A stretch of DNA of 15,742 nucleotides, taken from NCBI GenBank assembly GCA_030667885.1, contig DAOUVA010000028.1, forward strand, positions 1 through 15,742, read 5' to 3'. Below the pieces are notes generated by a model. It worked only from the letters and a program-made list of their open reading frames with translations, did not search any database and was not told where the DNA came from. Origin of the DNA: Phycisphaerae bacterium (GTDB lineage Bacteria; Planctomycetota; Phycisphaerae; Sedimentisphaerales; Anaerobacaceae). Positions 5,433 through 13,503 of this stretch are shown here, piece by piece. Both the position numbers and the translations under genes were made by a program. Every line of letters begins with the position of its first letter. Positions within the stretch are counted from its first letter, which is position 1.

Positions 5433-8102
5433 TTGGCCAGTACAAGAGTTTACATTTTAGCAAAGGAGCTTGGAATAAAAAGCTCTGCGATTGTGAAGAA
5501 ATGCAAGGACGAAGGTCTCGATGTAAAGAACCATATGGCAGTGTTATCAGCCGGCCTGGCTGCTACTATTCGGGAATGGTTCAGCGAAGGCGAAAATGTT
5601 ACAACGATTGAGACCTCTGAGAAGGTGGACCTGGAAAAGGTCCGAATCAGAAAGAAGAAGGAAAAAACAACAAAGCCGGAAGAAGAAAAAACAAAAGTTG
5701 AAAAAACCGAATCAGCAAAGGCCGTAGCCGAAACAACCGTCGAAGCTGAAACAGAGGCTGAAACTGAAATAATCGAAATTGCAGATGAAAAAGAGGACGC
5801 TTCGAAAGCTCCTGTTGAAAAGGAAACAGCGGCAACCACATTAGAAGAGCCGCCACCGGTCGAAGAAAAGATAATCACCGCACCACCAGAGCCGGAAGTG
5901 ATATTACCTGCCGGGCCGATGCTGGAGAAACCTGAGCCTGCCAAACTGAGCGGGCCACAGGTTGTTCGAGTAGAAGCACCGGAGCCGTTACGAAGACGAC
6001 CACCCAAGCCCAAACCAAAAGCCAGATACGATGCGCCTGTAACCGAGCCGTTGATGTACAGTCAAAAGCAAAAGAAAGAGGCAGAGTCAGCCTCATCAAC
6101 CAGCAAGGACAAAAAAGCCGCACCAAAACGACAAAAAGAAAGAACTCATGGGCGAAGACGAGACGGTCGAGATTCGGAAACGGCAAAGAAGCCTAAAGCC
6201 GACAGCAGATTGCGGCAAAGAGATATTGAAGAAAGACAAGCTCGTCTTGACGCGGCCGGTGGTGAGGGCCTGCGTGTAAGACCGACACGTAAAATCGCTT
6301 CCAAGTCCAAACAAAAAGCAGCAGGACCTGTCAGGCCGAAAAAGGCCGCTATAAGTGAGCCAATCACAGTAAAAGATCTTTCGGCGGCCATGGCTGTTAA
6401 AGCAACGGATATCATCCGCAAGCTAATGCAGCAAGGTGTAATGGCAACCGCCAATCAGGTGATAAGCAATGAGGTTGCCGAAATGGTTGCTCTGGAGTTT
6501 GACACCGAGCTGATTGTGGAACGCAAAAGCACTCTGGAAGAACAGATAAAGAAAGAATTTGAAGAGCGGCAGAGAAACAATCTCCAGAAACGCGCGGTTG
6601 TCGCCGCAATGCTCGGGCACGTTGACCATGGTAAAACCAGCTTATTGGACAAAATCCGGTCATCACACATAGCATCCGGCGAAGCTGGCGGCATTACCCA
6701 GCATATCGGGGCATCTGAAGTTACCTGGGACGATAAAAAAGTGACATTTCTCGATACCCCGGGGCACGAAGCTTTTACGGCAATGCGTGCCAGAGGGGCC
6801 AATATGACTGACGTTGTGGTGCTGGTGCTCGCCGCTGATGATGGAGTAATGCCCCAGACAGTCGAGGCGATAGCCCACAGCAAGGCTGCGGAAGTTCCAA
6901 TTATTGTTGCATTGAATAAAATAGATTTGCCCGGGTGCGATATAAATCGAATCTATTCCAGGTTATCCGAGCTGGAACTGACACCTTCTGAATGGGGAGG
7001 CGAGACGGAAGTCGTCAAAACCAGCGCAACAACCGGTGAGGGCGTAAATGACTTGCTCGAATCCCTGGATTATGTGGCGGAGTTGCTGGAGCTTAAGGCC
7101 GATGCAGCAATTCCCGCGACAGGATGGGTAATCGAAGCTAAGATGTCGGCGAAACGCGGGCCAGTGGCGACACTTCTAATCAAGGAAGGTCGCCTGAAGA
7201 AAGGTGACGCGGTATTAGCCGGTGATGCCTACGGCAGAATAAAAATGTTGAAAAACAGCTATGGCAAAACCATAAGGACAGGCACAAGCTCTATGCCGGT
7301 AGAGATAACGGGCCTTAGTAATGTTCCCCAGGCCGGTGATAGATTTTACTGTCTTAACGACGTCAACAAGGCCAAAGCCGCCGCCGAAGAGAACCAAATA
7401 CTCTCAAGAGAGAGTTCTTTGGCGGAACGGACTCAGGTAACATTAGACAATTTATTCAGCCAAATTGATGCCGGCAAAACAGAAACATTAAACCTTATCG
7501 TCCGGGCCGACTTTCAGGGCTCTGTGGATGTGTTGAAAAAATATTTAACAGAGCTTAGCGTCGAGGAAGTAAAGATTAATATTCTACATGCCGCTCCGGG
7601 TGGCATTACAGAAGGTGATGTTGTGCTTGCTGAGGCATCGAATGCCATTATCATCGGCTTCAACGTCGTCCCTGAAGAATATGCAGCCAAGATAGCAGAA
7701 TCCAATGGAGTGGAGATAAGGCTCTACAATGTCATCTACCGTATAACCGAAGATTTACAGAAATCAATGGTTGGAATGCTTGAGCCTGAAGAGAAAGAAA
7801 AGGCGCTCGGCAGAGCTACGGTTAGAAATACATTTAAGATATCCCGAATTGGTACGATTGCAGGCTGCTACGTCAGCAGCGGGTACGCAAGCAAGAGCGC
7901 AAAGATGCGCCTGATACGCGACAACATCGTCCTTAAAGACAATCTCAGTGTAGATTCGCTAAAGCATTTCAAGGACGACGCCCGCGAAGTAAAGACAGGC
8001 CTTGAGTGTGGTATTAAGATAGTAGGATTCGACGACATTAAAGTCGATGACATTCTTGAGTTCTATGAAATAGTGAAAGTGGCAAGGACCCTTTCTTCTT
8101 GA
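5433..8102 (+). CDS. infB: Translation initiation factor IF-2
   Basis: IF-2 is the GTPase that places initiator fMet-tRNA on the 30S subunit and promotes subunit joining. The 889-residue product starts with an IF2_N domain (about 1-50, VYILAKELGIKSSAIVKKC), then a long Lys/Glu/Pro/Ala-rich linker (about 55-305) and a second IF2_N-like domain (about 309-360). The G domain follows: G1 GHVDHGKT (395-402), the QHIGA region, G3 DTPGHEAF (441-448), G4 NKID (495-498), then domains II-IV ending in LEFYEIVKVARTLSS. Length matches E. coli IF-2 (890). The start is TTG, chosen because GGAG (5421-5424) sits eight nt upstream and the IF2_N domain begins straight away. It lies 57 nt after nusA and 16 nt before rbfA, the conserved cluster order. 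Confidence 0.97.
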   Translation: MASTRVYILAKELGIKSSAIVKKCKDEGLDVKNHMAVLSAGLAATIREWFSEGENVTTIETSEKVDLEKVRIRKKKEKTTKPEEEKTKVEKTESAKAVAETTVEAETEAETEIIEIADEKEDASKAPVEKETAATTLEEPPPVEEKIITAPPEPEVILPAGPMLEKPEPAKLSGPQVVRVEAPEPLRRRPPKPKPKARYDAPVTEPLMYSQKQKKEAESASSTSKDKKAAPKRQKERTHGRRRDGRDSETAKKPKADSRLRQRDIEERQARLDAAGGEGLRVRPTRKIASKSKQKAAGPVRPKKAAISEPITVKDLSAAMAVKATDIIRKLMQQGVMATANQVISNEVAEMVALEFDTELIVERKSTLEEQIKKEFEERQRNNLQKRAVVAAMLGHVDHGKTSLLDKIRSSHIASGEAGGITQHIGASEVTWDDKKVTFLDTPGHEAFTAMRARGANMTDVVVLVLAADDGVMPQTVEAIAHSKAAEVPIIVALNKIDLPGCDINRIYSRLSELELTPSEWGGETEVVKTSATTGEGVNDLLESLDYVAELLELKADAAIPATGWVIEAKMSAKRGPVATLLIKEGRLKKGDAVLAGDAYGRIKMLKNSYGKTIRTGTSSMPVEITGLSNVPQAGDRFYCLNDVNKAKAAAEENQILSRESSLAERTQVTLDNLFSQIDAGKTETLNLIVRADFQGSVDVLKKYLTELSVEEVKINILHAAPGGITEGDVVLAEASNAIIIGFNVVPEEYAAKIAESNGVEIRLYNVIYRITEDLQKSMVGMLEPEEKEKALGRATVRNTFKISRIGTIAGCYVSSGYASKSAKMRLIRDNIVLKDNLSVDSLKHFKDDAREVKTGLECGIKIVGFDDIKVDDILEFYEIVKVARTLSS

Positions 8103-8118
8103 GGCGGTTCCGTGAATT

Positions 8119-8514
8119 ATGGCAACTCGAAGGCAGGAGAAAGTAGCTCGTGTGGTGAAAGAAGCCGCCAGTGAGGCTATTGCTCACCATCTTAGTGATC
8201 CCCGCATTGAAGGCTTAGTGAGCGTTACACGAGTTGAAATGTCGCCTGATTTGCGCAATGCCTATGTGTATATAAGCATTTTCGGCAAGGATGAAGTATC
8301 TCAGAACAAGACTTTTACAGCATTAACACATGCAAAAAGCCGAATACAATCTATGGTAGCCGGCTCTTTGCAGAGAAAATTCTGTCCTGTATTGCATATT
8401 TGCAGGGATGAGAAATTTAAAAAGACGTTGGATATTTTGAACCTGATAGACAAGGCCGTCAGTGGATTGGACAAAGAAGAACCCGATGAAGATTTGGACA
8501 ACGAGGAAATATAA
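8119..8514 (+). CDS. rbfA: 30S ribosome-binding factor A
   Basis: RbfA is a KH-fold protein that binds pre-30S subunits near the 5' end of 16S rRNA and is needed for late maturation and cold adaptation. The 131-residue product has the family pattern: RRQEKVARVVKEAASEAIAH (4-23), SDPRIEGLVSVTRVEMSPDL (26-45), the strand NAYVYISIFG (47-56) and the helix-kink-helix region around VAGSLQRKF (80-88). It ends in an acidic tail. It follows infB by 16 nt, and the GAGG at 8101-8104 overlaps the infB stop codon, so translational coupling is likely. The SD-to-ATG distance (14 nt) is longer than usual. A GTG at 8112 is out of frame, so ATG 8119 is the start. Confidence 0.93.
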   Translation: MATRRQEKVARVVKEAASEAIAHHLSDPRIEGLVSVTRVEMSPDLRNAYVYISIFGKDEVSQNKTFTALTHAKSRIQSMVAGSLQRKFCPVLHICRDEKFKKTLDILNLIDKAVSGLDKEEPDEDLDNEEI

Positions 8515-8523
8515 GCCGAAATC

Positions 8524-8589
8524 CCGGCGAGCCGCCGGATGTACCCTTGAATTTCGAAGGGCAAAAATTGCCCCTGAGAATATAAGGGT
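8524..8589 (+). promoter_or_regulatory. Cluster of strong, partly exclusive hairpins after rbfA
   Basis: CCGGCG (8524-8529) and CGCCGG (8533-8538) form a GC-rich 6-bp stem with loop AGC, ten nt after the rbfA stop. Next, CCCTT (8544-8548) can pair with AAGGG (8557-8561). Alternatively GGGCAA (8559-8564) pairs with TTGCCC (8568-8573), while ACCCTT (8543-8548) pairs with AAGGGT (8584-8589) around it. The two states share bases. No T run follows, so a standard terminator is unlikely. Confidence 0.45.
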
Positions 8590-8628
8590 GTAATATTAAG
8601 ATTTTTATACTATCGGCAAGAGGCTGAT

Positions 8629-9345
8629 ATGAAAAACAGCAAAGATTATTCCAAAAAAATACAAAAACTACACAACTTATTGAGCCGGAAATATCCGAAA
8701 GTTCAAATAGTTACCCACGATGATCCTACGGATGCAATTGTTTATGGTATCATTTGCTCCATGCTGGATGAGAAGACAACAAAATCCGCAATTAAGAAGT
8801 TCTCTGATTATTTCATTGACCTGAACGATTTGCGTGTTTCCAGGATAGAAGAAATTGTTGAAATGTTAGGTGCCGATACGCCTGTTACAAGAGATGTGGC
8901 CTCGGCAATCACTACTGTTCTACGGGCCATATTCAACGAATATCACAAAGTAAGCTTAGAGGGATTAAAGAAAGCAGGCAAACGTCCGGCTCGACAGGCT
9001 CTTGAGAAAATGGAAGGTACCTGCCGTTTCGTTGTCGATTATTGCATGCTGACTTCTCTGCAAGGCCATGCCGTACCGCTTACCGAAAGAATGATAGCAT
9101 ATCTCAAAAGCAAAGAATTAGTCTATCCCGACGCGGACGAGCAGGAAATAGGAGGTTTTTTGGCCAAGCAGATATCTGCCAAAAAGGGATACGAATTTTA
9201 CGCACTTCTGAGGCGCGAAAGCGAAGCACACAGAATCGAAGAGAAGAAACATAACAAGACTGCTTCTGCAAAAAAGAAGACAACTAAAAAAACAAAGAAA
9301 AAAACAACTAAGAAAGTAACCAAGACGAAAAAGAGGAAAAAATAG
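8629..9345 (+). CDS. HhH-GPD (endonuclease III fold) protein, catalytic residues apparently lost, lysine-rich tail
   Basis: Residues 1-200 or so read like the HhH-GPD DNA-glycosylase fold: PTDAIVYGIICSMLDEKTT (33-51) matches the start of the Nth core, and LEKMEGTCRFVVDYCML (125-141) aligns with the helix-hairpin-helix LPGVGRKTANVV of E. coli Nth. In that alignment the catalytic Lys falls on Arg/Phe and the catalytic Asp of VDTH falls in VPLTER (149-154). No four-Cys iron-sulfur motif is present. Glycosylase activity is therefore doubtful; it may bind DNA or have another role. The last 33 residues (206-238) hold 18 Lys and 1 Arg with Thr/Ala, like a histone H1 tail. AAGAGG lies five nt before the ATG. 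A weak -10-like TATACT (8606-8611) precedes it. It is 114 nt after rbfA and 10 nt before hisG. Confidence 0.8.
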   Translation: MKNSKDYSKKIQKLHNLLSRKYPKVQIVTHDDPTDAIVYGIICSMLDEKTTKSAIKKFSDYFIDLNDLRVSRIEEIVEMLGADTPVTRDVASAITTVLRAIFNEYHKVSLEGLKKAGKRPARQALEKMEGTCRFVVDYCMLTSLQGHAVPLTERMIAYLKSKELVYPDADEQEIGGFLAKQISAKKGYEFYALLRRESEAHRIEEKKHNKTASAKKKTTKKTKKKTTKKVTKTKKRKK

Positions 9346-9355
9346 AAATAGAATC

Positions 9356-10231
9356 ATGTCAAATCAGCTATTAAAATTAGGTATTCCCGCAGGCAGTTTA
9401 CTAAAAGCAACAATCGGACTCTTTGATAAAGCCGGATTCCACATTTCTGATTCCCAAAGGAGCTATTTACCGCGTATAGATGACGAACAAATCCAACTTA
9501 TCATGCTGCGAGCGCAGGAGATGGGCAGATACGTAGCCGACGGTGTCATCGACGCCGGTATTACGGGGTACGACTGGATAATGGAAAATAACTGTGATGT
9601 GGTGGATATATGTCAACTCGCCTACAGCAAAGCTACAAGCAACCCCGCCAAGTGGGTATTGGCTGTCCCCTGCGAATCACAGGTGAAAACCGCAAAGGAT
9701 TTGGCCGGCGGTATAGTTGCAACAGAACTGGTTAACGTAACAAAAATATATTTCACAGATCAGGATGTCGATGTAAAAGTTGAGTTCAGTTGGGGCGCTA
9801 CCGAGGTAAAGGCCCGGCTGGTCGATGCAATAGTTGAGCTTACAGAGACAGGGACATCGCTGAGGGCAAACAACCTGCGAATAATAGATACCGTTATAAC
9901 CTCCACGACAAGATTCATCGCAAATAAGCAGGCATGGGAAGATAAGTTCAAACGCGAAAAGCTGGAAAATATCTCGATACTGCTTAACGCCGCAATCGAA
10001 GCCCGCAGTAAAGTCGGGCTTAAAATGAATATAAAGAAAGACAACTTAGAGTCGATTTTGAAGATTTTGCCTGCTGAAAAAAGCCCGACTATCTCATCTC
10101 TGGCTGATGCGGATTTTGTGGCGATTGAAGTGATTATCGAGGACAAAATTGAACGGACATTAGTACCGGCGTTGAAACGGGCGGGAGCTTCGGGAATAAT
10201 CACCTATCCTCTGAATAAGGTCTTACACTAA
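9356..10231 (+). CDS. hisG: ATP phosphoribosyltransferase, long form
   Basis: HisG joins ATP and PRPP, the committed and feedback-controlled first step of histidine synthesis. The 291-residue product shows KLGIPAGSLLKATIGLF (7-23), GVIDAGITGYDWI (63-75), the region GATEVKARLVDAIVELTETG (147-166) and the PRPP loop ELTETGTSLRAN (161-172). Residues after about 218 form the C-terminal regulatory (ACT-like) domain, so this is the self-sufficient hexameric long form that needs no HisZ and is normally inhibited by histidine. It starts 10 nt after the HhH-GPD stop. No good Shine-Dalgarno is close; a GAGG lies about 20 nt upstream within the previous gene, so translation may depend on coupling. No other his gene is in the window. 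Confidence 0.96.
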   Translation: MSNQLLKLGIPAGSLLKATIGLFDKAGFHISDSQRSYLPRIDDEQIQLIMLRAQEMGRYVADGVIDAGITGYDWIMENNCDVVDICQLAYSKATSNPAKWVLAVPCESQVKTAKDLAGGIVATELVNVTKIYFTDQDVDVKVEFSWGATEVKARLVDAIVELTETGTSLRANNLRIIDTVITSTTRFIANKQAWEDKFKREKLENISILLNAAIEARSKVGLKMNIKKDNLESILKILPAEKSPTISSLADADFVAIEVIIEDKIERTLVPALKRAGASGIITYPLNKVLH

Positions 10232-10264
10232 GACGGCAGAAAAAATCGATTTGAGACGTTCTAC

Positions 10265-10294
10265 CCTTCGACTTCACCCATGTCAAAGGTTTTT
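10265..10294 (+). terminator. Probable intrinsic terminator after hisG
   Basis: CCTTCGAC (10265-10272) pairs with GTCAAAGG (10282-10289), seven of eight positions with one C-A mismatch, around a 9-nt loop. Five T residues follow (10290-10294). It lies 33 nt after the hisG stop, in the gap to a convergent gene. The stem is short, so the call is moderate. Confidence 0.45.
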
Positions 10295-10342
10295 GCCGCG
10301 ACACCGACATAACCGCTGAATGTTACTTACTCCACATACCCC

Positions 10343-12280
10343 TTAATCAACATCAGGCGAATTCAGGTATTTGTATTCGAAGAAGAAGCCATCGGACTTG
10401 CTGATGCCGTAAAGAGTGGATAAGCCAAAGTACTTCTTGACCACATCAAACTCGGGTAAAAGGCTGAAATCAAACAAATCTAAACCTGCCTGTGCTAACA
10501 TCATCTGTGGAAAAGCAGTACCGACTCTTCTACTGGCACCCATCTCGATTTTCGATTCCTTATCCTCATTTTTCATTAGTTTGCTCAGATTGCGCATCCC
10601 AGACCAGATATACTTACCCGAAACCGTGTCGTTTTGTAAAGTGACCAGACCGACAAGCGAAGGAATAGACGATTTAGCTATATTAAACCACCGTTCAGAA
10701 CTCACTGATACGGTCTCTGTGCTGTTTAAGGTACGAAGGGCTTGCTCTACGGAAGATTCTTCGGAGAAAATCAAATGCGTGTCAGTAACCGTAAAAGCGT
10801 ATTTCGGCATTTTTGGGATTTGCCCCCTGTTGGGATTTTGCATTGGTCTTCCTGCTCCAGGCATCATGCCCGGTAGAAAGCCCTGGAAGTCGAGTAAATA
10901 TATAGTGTGTCCGAGAAACTGCCGGCTGGCATCAGGATTATTAGCAGCTAACATTTTGCCATGCAGAAGGGACAAAGATTTTTCAAGAGCGCCGCGATTT
11001 TCTATCGCTATAGCAATTAATGATGTCTCTGGCCCGGTTATATCGCCACCGGAGACATCGTCATTTATGCTCTGAGCGACAATAACTTGCGAGCCGAGAT
11101 GGTCAACAATACCGGCTTTTATCTGCATCGGCGGTTCGCCCTGCGGGCCGCCCGGTATCAGCGGCATATACATTAAAGCTGCAAACTGCGGCGAAAAGCT
11201 GCTTAGAATATTCCCAAGCTCGCTATAGGCGTTCTTGATATTCAAATTCATAAATGATACAGAATACGCCGAGTTTGGAATAAACCGCGGGGTTCTCAAA
11301 GGTGCCGACTCTACTTCGAGCATTTTGGAAATCCCTTTCTTTTGGCCTTTGATTTTCAGGAAAGCTTTGCCAAAAGAAGATCCGGCCGAGCCTGTCGATA
11401 AGGACCCCGGAACAATTGAACAGCCAAAAGACGTAACATTATCAAGGCCAAGGTTGCCTATTACTGCTTCCGGTTTAAGACTTTGTTTCGACGGAGACGC
11501 GGCACGGCTGGCAGTAACCATATCAATTGATTTTTTTATGATTTGTTTTATGTTCACGAAACAATCAATTTGTTCGACACCCTGTAATTTAACGGCCCGC
11601 ATAGTTGACGAATAGTCGGCCTCATCAGCTAATGTCGGGCTGCTGGCGCCTTTGAGGTGAGCAATGACAAATTTCAACATATCCATGTCACTGGAAGCTA
11701 TGAGACAATCTTCGATAAAACAAAAGTTAAAGGCCTTTGAAGATTTGCGGATTATGGTTGTGATATCAACACCACGGTAGTCTTCGGTTTTGCGGTGGTC
11801 GCCGTCTTCAACAGCCTTTTTGACTTCCTTGTCCGCCACTTCTTTGATTTTATTTATATTCTGTCCCCACTGGATTATGAGCAAAACCGGCGGATCTTTG
11901 GCGTCTTTCAACTGCTCGTTAAATACTGCTGCAAGAGCTACTCTGCCATCGGGCAGATCATCTATACCCGAGAGGAATCCGAGAGACTTTTTGCCTTGCA
12001 TTAGGGAGTTGCTCCGCCATTTGGTTTTAAGGGCGTCGAAGAATGGCGCCATTACCGGGTCTTTGTAGAGTTTGTAAAAGTTAGTTCCTTCAAACTGCTG
12101 TTTAAGGCGGCTCATATTTTGAACCTCAACCAACAGAACGGTATCCGGCGGGAGAAGCTTTGCCGTCTCGGGAAGCGTCAATGCCCGGACAGGGGCCGAA
12201 CACAAAAGAACGAGCACATAAGAGCAAATAATCATAAGAGTAATTTGGAGTTTATGAGATGTTTTAAAAAAGTAATTCAT
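10343..12280 (-). CDS. Large secreted protein resembling DUF3352
   Basis: Function unknown. From the ATG at 12280 the product is 645 residues: a Sec signal peptide (hydrophobic 12-28, likely cleavage after V-R-A at 31-33), then an exported body. The first mature segment, LPPDTVLLVEVQNMSRLKQQ (43-62), with a following FYKLYKDP, is the pattern I associate with DUF3352 proteins, common in planctomycetes and cyanobacteria. A Gly/Pro/Met-rich patch occurs near the middle of the C-terminal half. The final residues YKYLNSPDVD suggest a soluble end. I prefer ATG 12280 over the GTG at 12295, because AAAGG lies eight nt before the ATG while the GTG has no ribosome site. It is 42 nt downstream of the protease gene on the same strand, with a hairpin in the gap, so the two are probably one envelope unit. 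Confidence 0.72.
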   Translation of the reverse strand: MNYFFKTSHKLQITLMIICSYVLVLLCSAPVRALTLPETAKLLPPDTVLLVEVQNMSRLKQQFEGTNFYKLYKDPVMAPFFDALKTKWRSNSLMQGKKSLGFLSGIDDLPDGRVALAAVFNEQLKDAKDPPVLLIIQWGQNINKIKEVADKEVKKAVEDGDHRKTEDYRGVDITTIIRKSSKAFNFCFIEDCLIASSDMDMLKFVIAHLKGASSPTLADEADYSSTMRAVKLQGVEQIDCFVNIKQIIKKSIDMVTASRAASPSKQSLKPEAVIGNLGLDNVTSFGCSIVPGSLSTGSAGSSFGKAFLKIKGQKKGISKMLEVESAPLRTPRFIPNSAYSVSFMNLNIKNAYSELGNILSSFSPQFAALMYMPLIPGGPQGEPPMQIKAGIVDHLGSQVIVAQSINDDVSGGDITGPETSLIAIAIENRGALEKSLSLLHGKMLAANNPDASRQFLGHTIYLLDFQGFLPGMMPGAGRPMQNPNRGQIPKMPKYAFTVTDTHLIFSEESSVEQALRTLNSTETVSVSSERWFNIAKSSIPSLVGLVTLQNDTVSGKYIWSGMRNLSKLMKNEDKESKIEMGASRRVGTAFPQMMLAQAGLDLFDFSLLPEFDVVKKYFGLSTLYGISKSDGFFFEYKYLNSPDVD

Positions 12281-12301
12281 TTTGGCACCTTTCACTAACT
12301 T

Positions 12302-12334
12302 GGAGGTCCCAGTGCATCTGGGTTAACCGCCTCC
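12302..12334 (-). promoter_or_regulatory. Intercistronic hairpin between protease and secreted protein genes
   Basis: Two nested arms pair: GGAGG (12302-12306) with CCTCC (12330-12334), and CCCAG (12308-12312) with CTGGG (12318-12322), around a 5-nt loop. The outer arm includes the last codons of the protease gene. No T run follows on the minus strand. It could tune the downstream gene's expression. Confidence 0.4.
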
Positions 12335-13351
12335 TTTAAGGGATTTCGGCATTGTTTTATTGCGTCTTCTGTCCGGCTGGATGTATCTATAGCCGGTATT
12401 CGGATTATCTTTATCATAAGTAAAAGCGTCGCGGTTTTCTATGAAATGTTTAACATAGTTGACGGGAATGGCGAAGCCGAGTCCACCATAAAAGACATAT
12501 CCCATATTAGTAACGCCGATGACTTCTCCCGACAGATTAAATAACGGCCCCCCGGAATTACCCGGATTGATATCCGCGTTGGTCTGGATATAGAGAAGCC
12601 CCTGGAAAGCCCTGTTCTTAGTGCTGATAAGACCGTTAGTAACGGTCCGTTCGAGGCCAAGCGGATTGCCGATAGCAAAAACCTGTTCGCCGGTTTTGAT
12701 TCGGTCGGTATCGCCAAGATGAACGAATTTGACCTTCCTGCCTTCGAGCTCTTCAATCCTCAAAAGAGCCAGGTCAACAAAAGGATTAATCGCCTCGATT
12801 TTGACCTTTTTGAATTTATCTCTCTCAAAGCCGTTCTTTGTCTTACGAAAGACGGTGACCTCAATTCTTGTTTCTCTCTCGATTACGTGATAGTTCGTTA
12901 TCAGATAGCCATCTTCATTTATGAAAAAGCCCGAGCCCGCTCCTCCGGGGCTTGAAACCAATACAACCGCTTCAGAAACCGCCTCCACGCATTTTTCAAT
13001 AGTTGTTCTTCCAAGGTCTGCGGTTTTGTATAATTTGTTGTCCTCGGCATTGGCCGGATTGTTACTCGAATCGCCGATTTGGCCGATATCGGCATCGTCA
13101 ACCGTCAAAGTCTCTGAGTACTCATATTCGAGTATCTTGTCCTTCGGAACTGTCAGGACCATGATTCCGATATCAATATAAACATGGTCCTTCTTTTCGG
13201 TCAGGATATCGCCGGTTATAATCTGGCCCTCCTTAAGGATGATTTTGTCGGCCGGACAAAGAACACACGAAGCCAACAGAACAAGAGCACAAAAACATAT
13301 TTGCCTTACAAACCTTCTGTTTCTATCTTTATGAGTTAAGTTCCCGCTCAT
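12323..13351 (-). CDS. Exported trypsin-like serine protease (S1C/HtrA type) without PDZ domain
   Basis: The 342-residue product has a chymotrypsin-fold protease domain (about 115-310) with the HtrA/Deg triad: His155 in TNYHVI, Asp193 in VDLALL and Ser266 in GNSGGP. Family motifs GSGFFINEDGYLITN (139-153) and GNPLGLERTVTNGLIS (228-243) are present. No PDZ domain follows; the chain ends about 30 residues after the core with a basic segment. The N-terminus has a positively charged start and a hydrophobic helix (18-31). LASC at 26-29 fits a lipobox, so it may be a lipoprotein, though a signal peptidase I site after CPA (32-34) is also possible. Residues 35-80 (DKIILKEGQIITGDIL) look like a small beta-barrel domain. 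GGGAG lies about 7 nt before the ATG. It is likely an envelope protease, perhaps in stress response. Confidence 0.9.
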   Translation of the reverse strand: MSGNLTHKDRNRRFVRQICFCALVLLASCVLCPADKIILKEGQIITGDILTEKKDHVYIDIGIMVLTVPKDKILEYEYSETLTVDDADIGQIGDSSNNPANAEDNKLYKTADLGRTTIEKCVEAVSEAVVLVSSPGGAGSGFFINEDGYLITNYHVIERETRIEVTVFRKTKNGFERDKFKKVKIEAINPFVDLALLRIEELEGRKVKFVHLGDTDRIKTGEQVFAIGNPLGLERTVTNGLISTKNRAFQGLLYIQTNADINPGNSGGPLFNLSGEVIGVTNMGYVFYGGLGFAIPVNYVKHFIENRDAFTYDKDNPNTGYRYIQPDRRRNKTMPKSLKGGG

Positions 13352-13396
13352 TTATCGCTCCCGAATTGACATTCCCTTCTTCTCTTCGACATTTCA

Positions 13397-13422
13397 TAAC
13401 CGACATGACTACCTATCGGTTA
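13397..13422. promoter_or_regulatory. Inverted repeat TAACCGA-N12-TCGGTTA downstream of the protease -10
   Basis: TAACCGA (13397-13403) and TCGGTTA (13416-13422) are a perfect 7-bp inverted repeat with a 12-nt centre. It begins about seven bases downstream of the candidate -10 (13429-13434, minus strand), covering the expected start site. That is a typical repressor operator position, or it could form a 5' mRNA hairpin. Confidence 0.4.
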
Positions 13423-13428
13423 ATAATT

Positions 13429-13457
13429 ATTGTAAGTGCTATCCAATTTTGACGCAA
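13429..13457 (-). promoter_or_regulatory. Candidate promoter of the protease unit
   Basis: On the minus strand TTGCGT (13457-13452) is followed after 17 nt by TACAAT (13434-13429), 5 of 6 consensus bases at -10 and 3 of 6 at -35. Initiation near 13422 would give a leader of about 70 nt to the ATG at 13351. Confidence 0.4.
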
Positions 13458-13503
13458 ACAGAAAATAAAGCAACCCGGCTCATTACAATAATCAATATTC
13501 AAT

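Noticed and set aside
5450..6013. 187-codon Ser/Phe/Val-rich minus-strand ORF
   Set aside because: It is the complement of the Lys/Glu-rich IF-2 linker, which produces such low-complexity shadows.
10416..11075. 219-codon plus-strand ORF antisense to the secreted protein
   Set aside because: The opposite frame has a signal peptide and coherent protein pattern; this one is Ser/Cys/Pro-rich shadow sequence.
12293..12295. GTG start giving a 650-residue secreted protein
   Set aside because: No ribosome site before it; the ATG at 12280 has AAAGG at proper spacing and directly begins a normal signal peptide.
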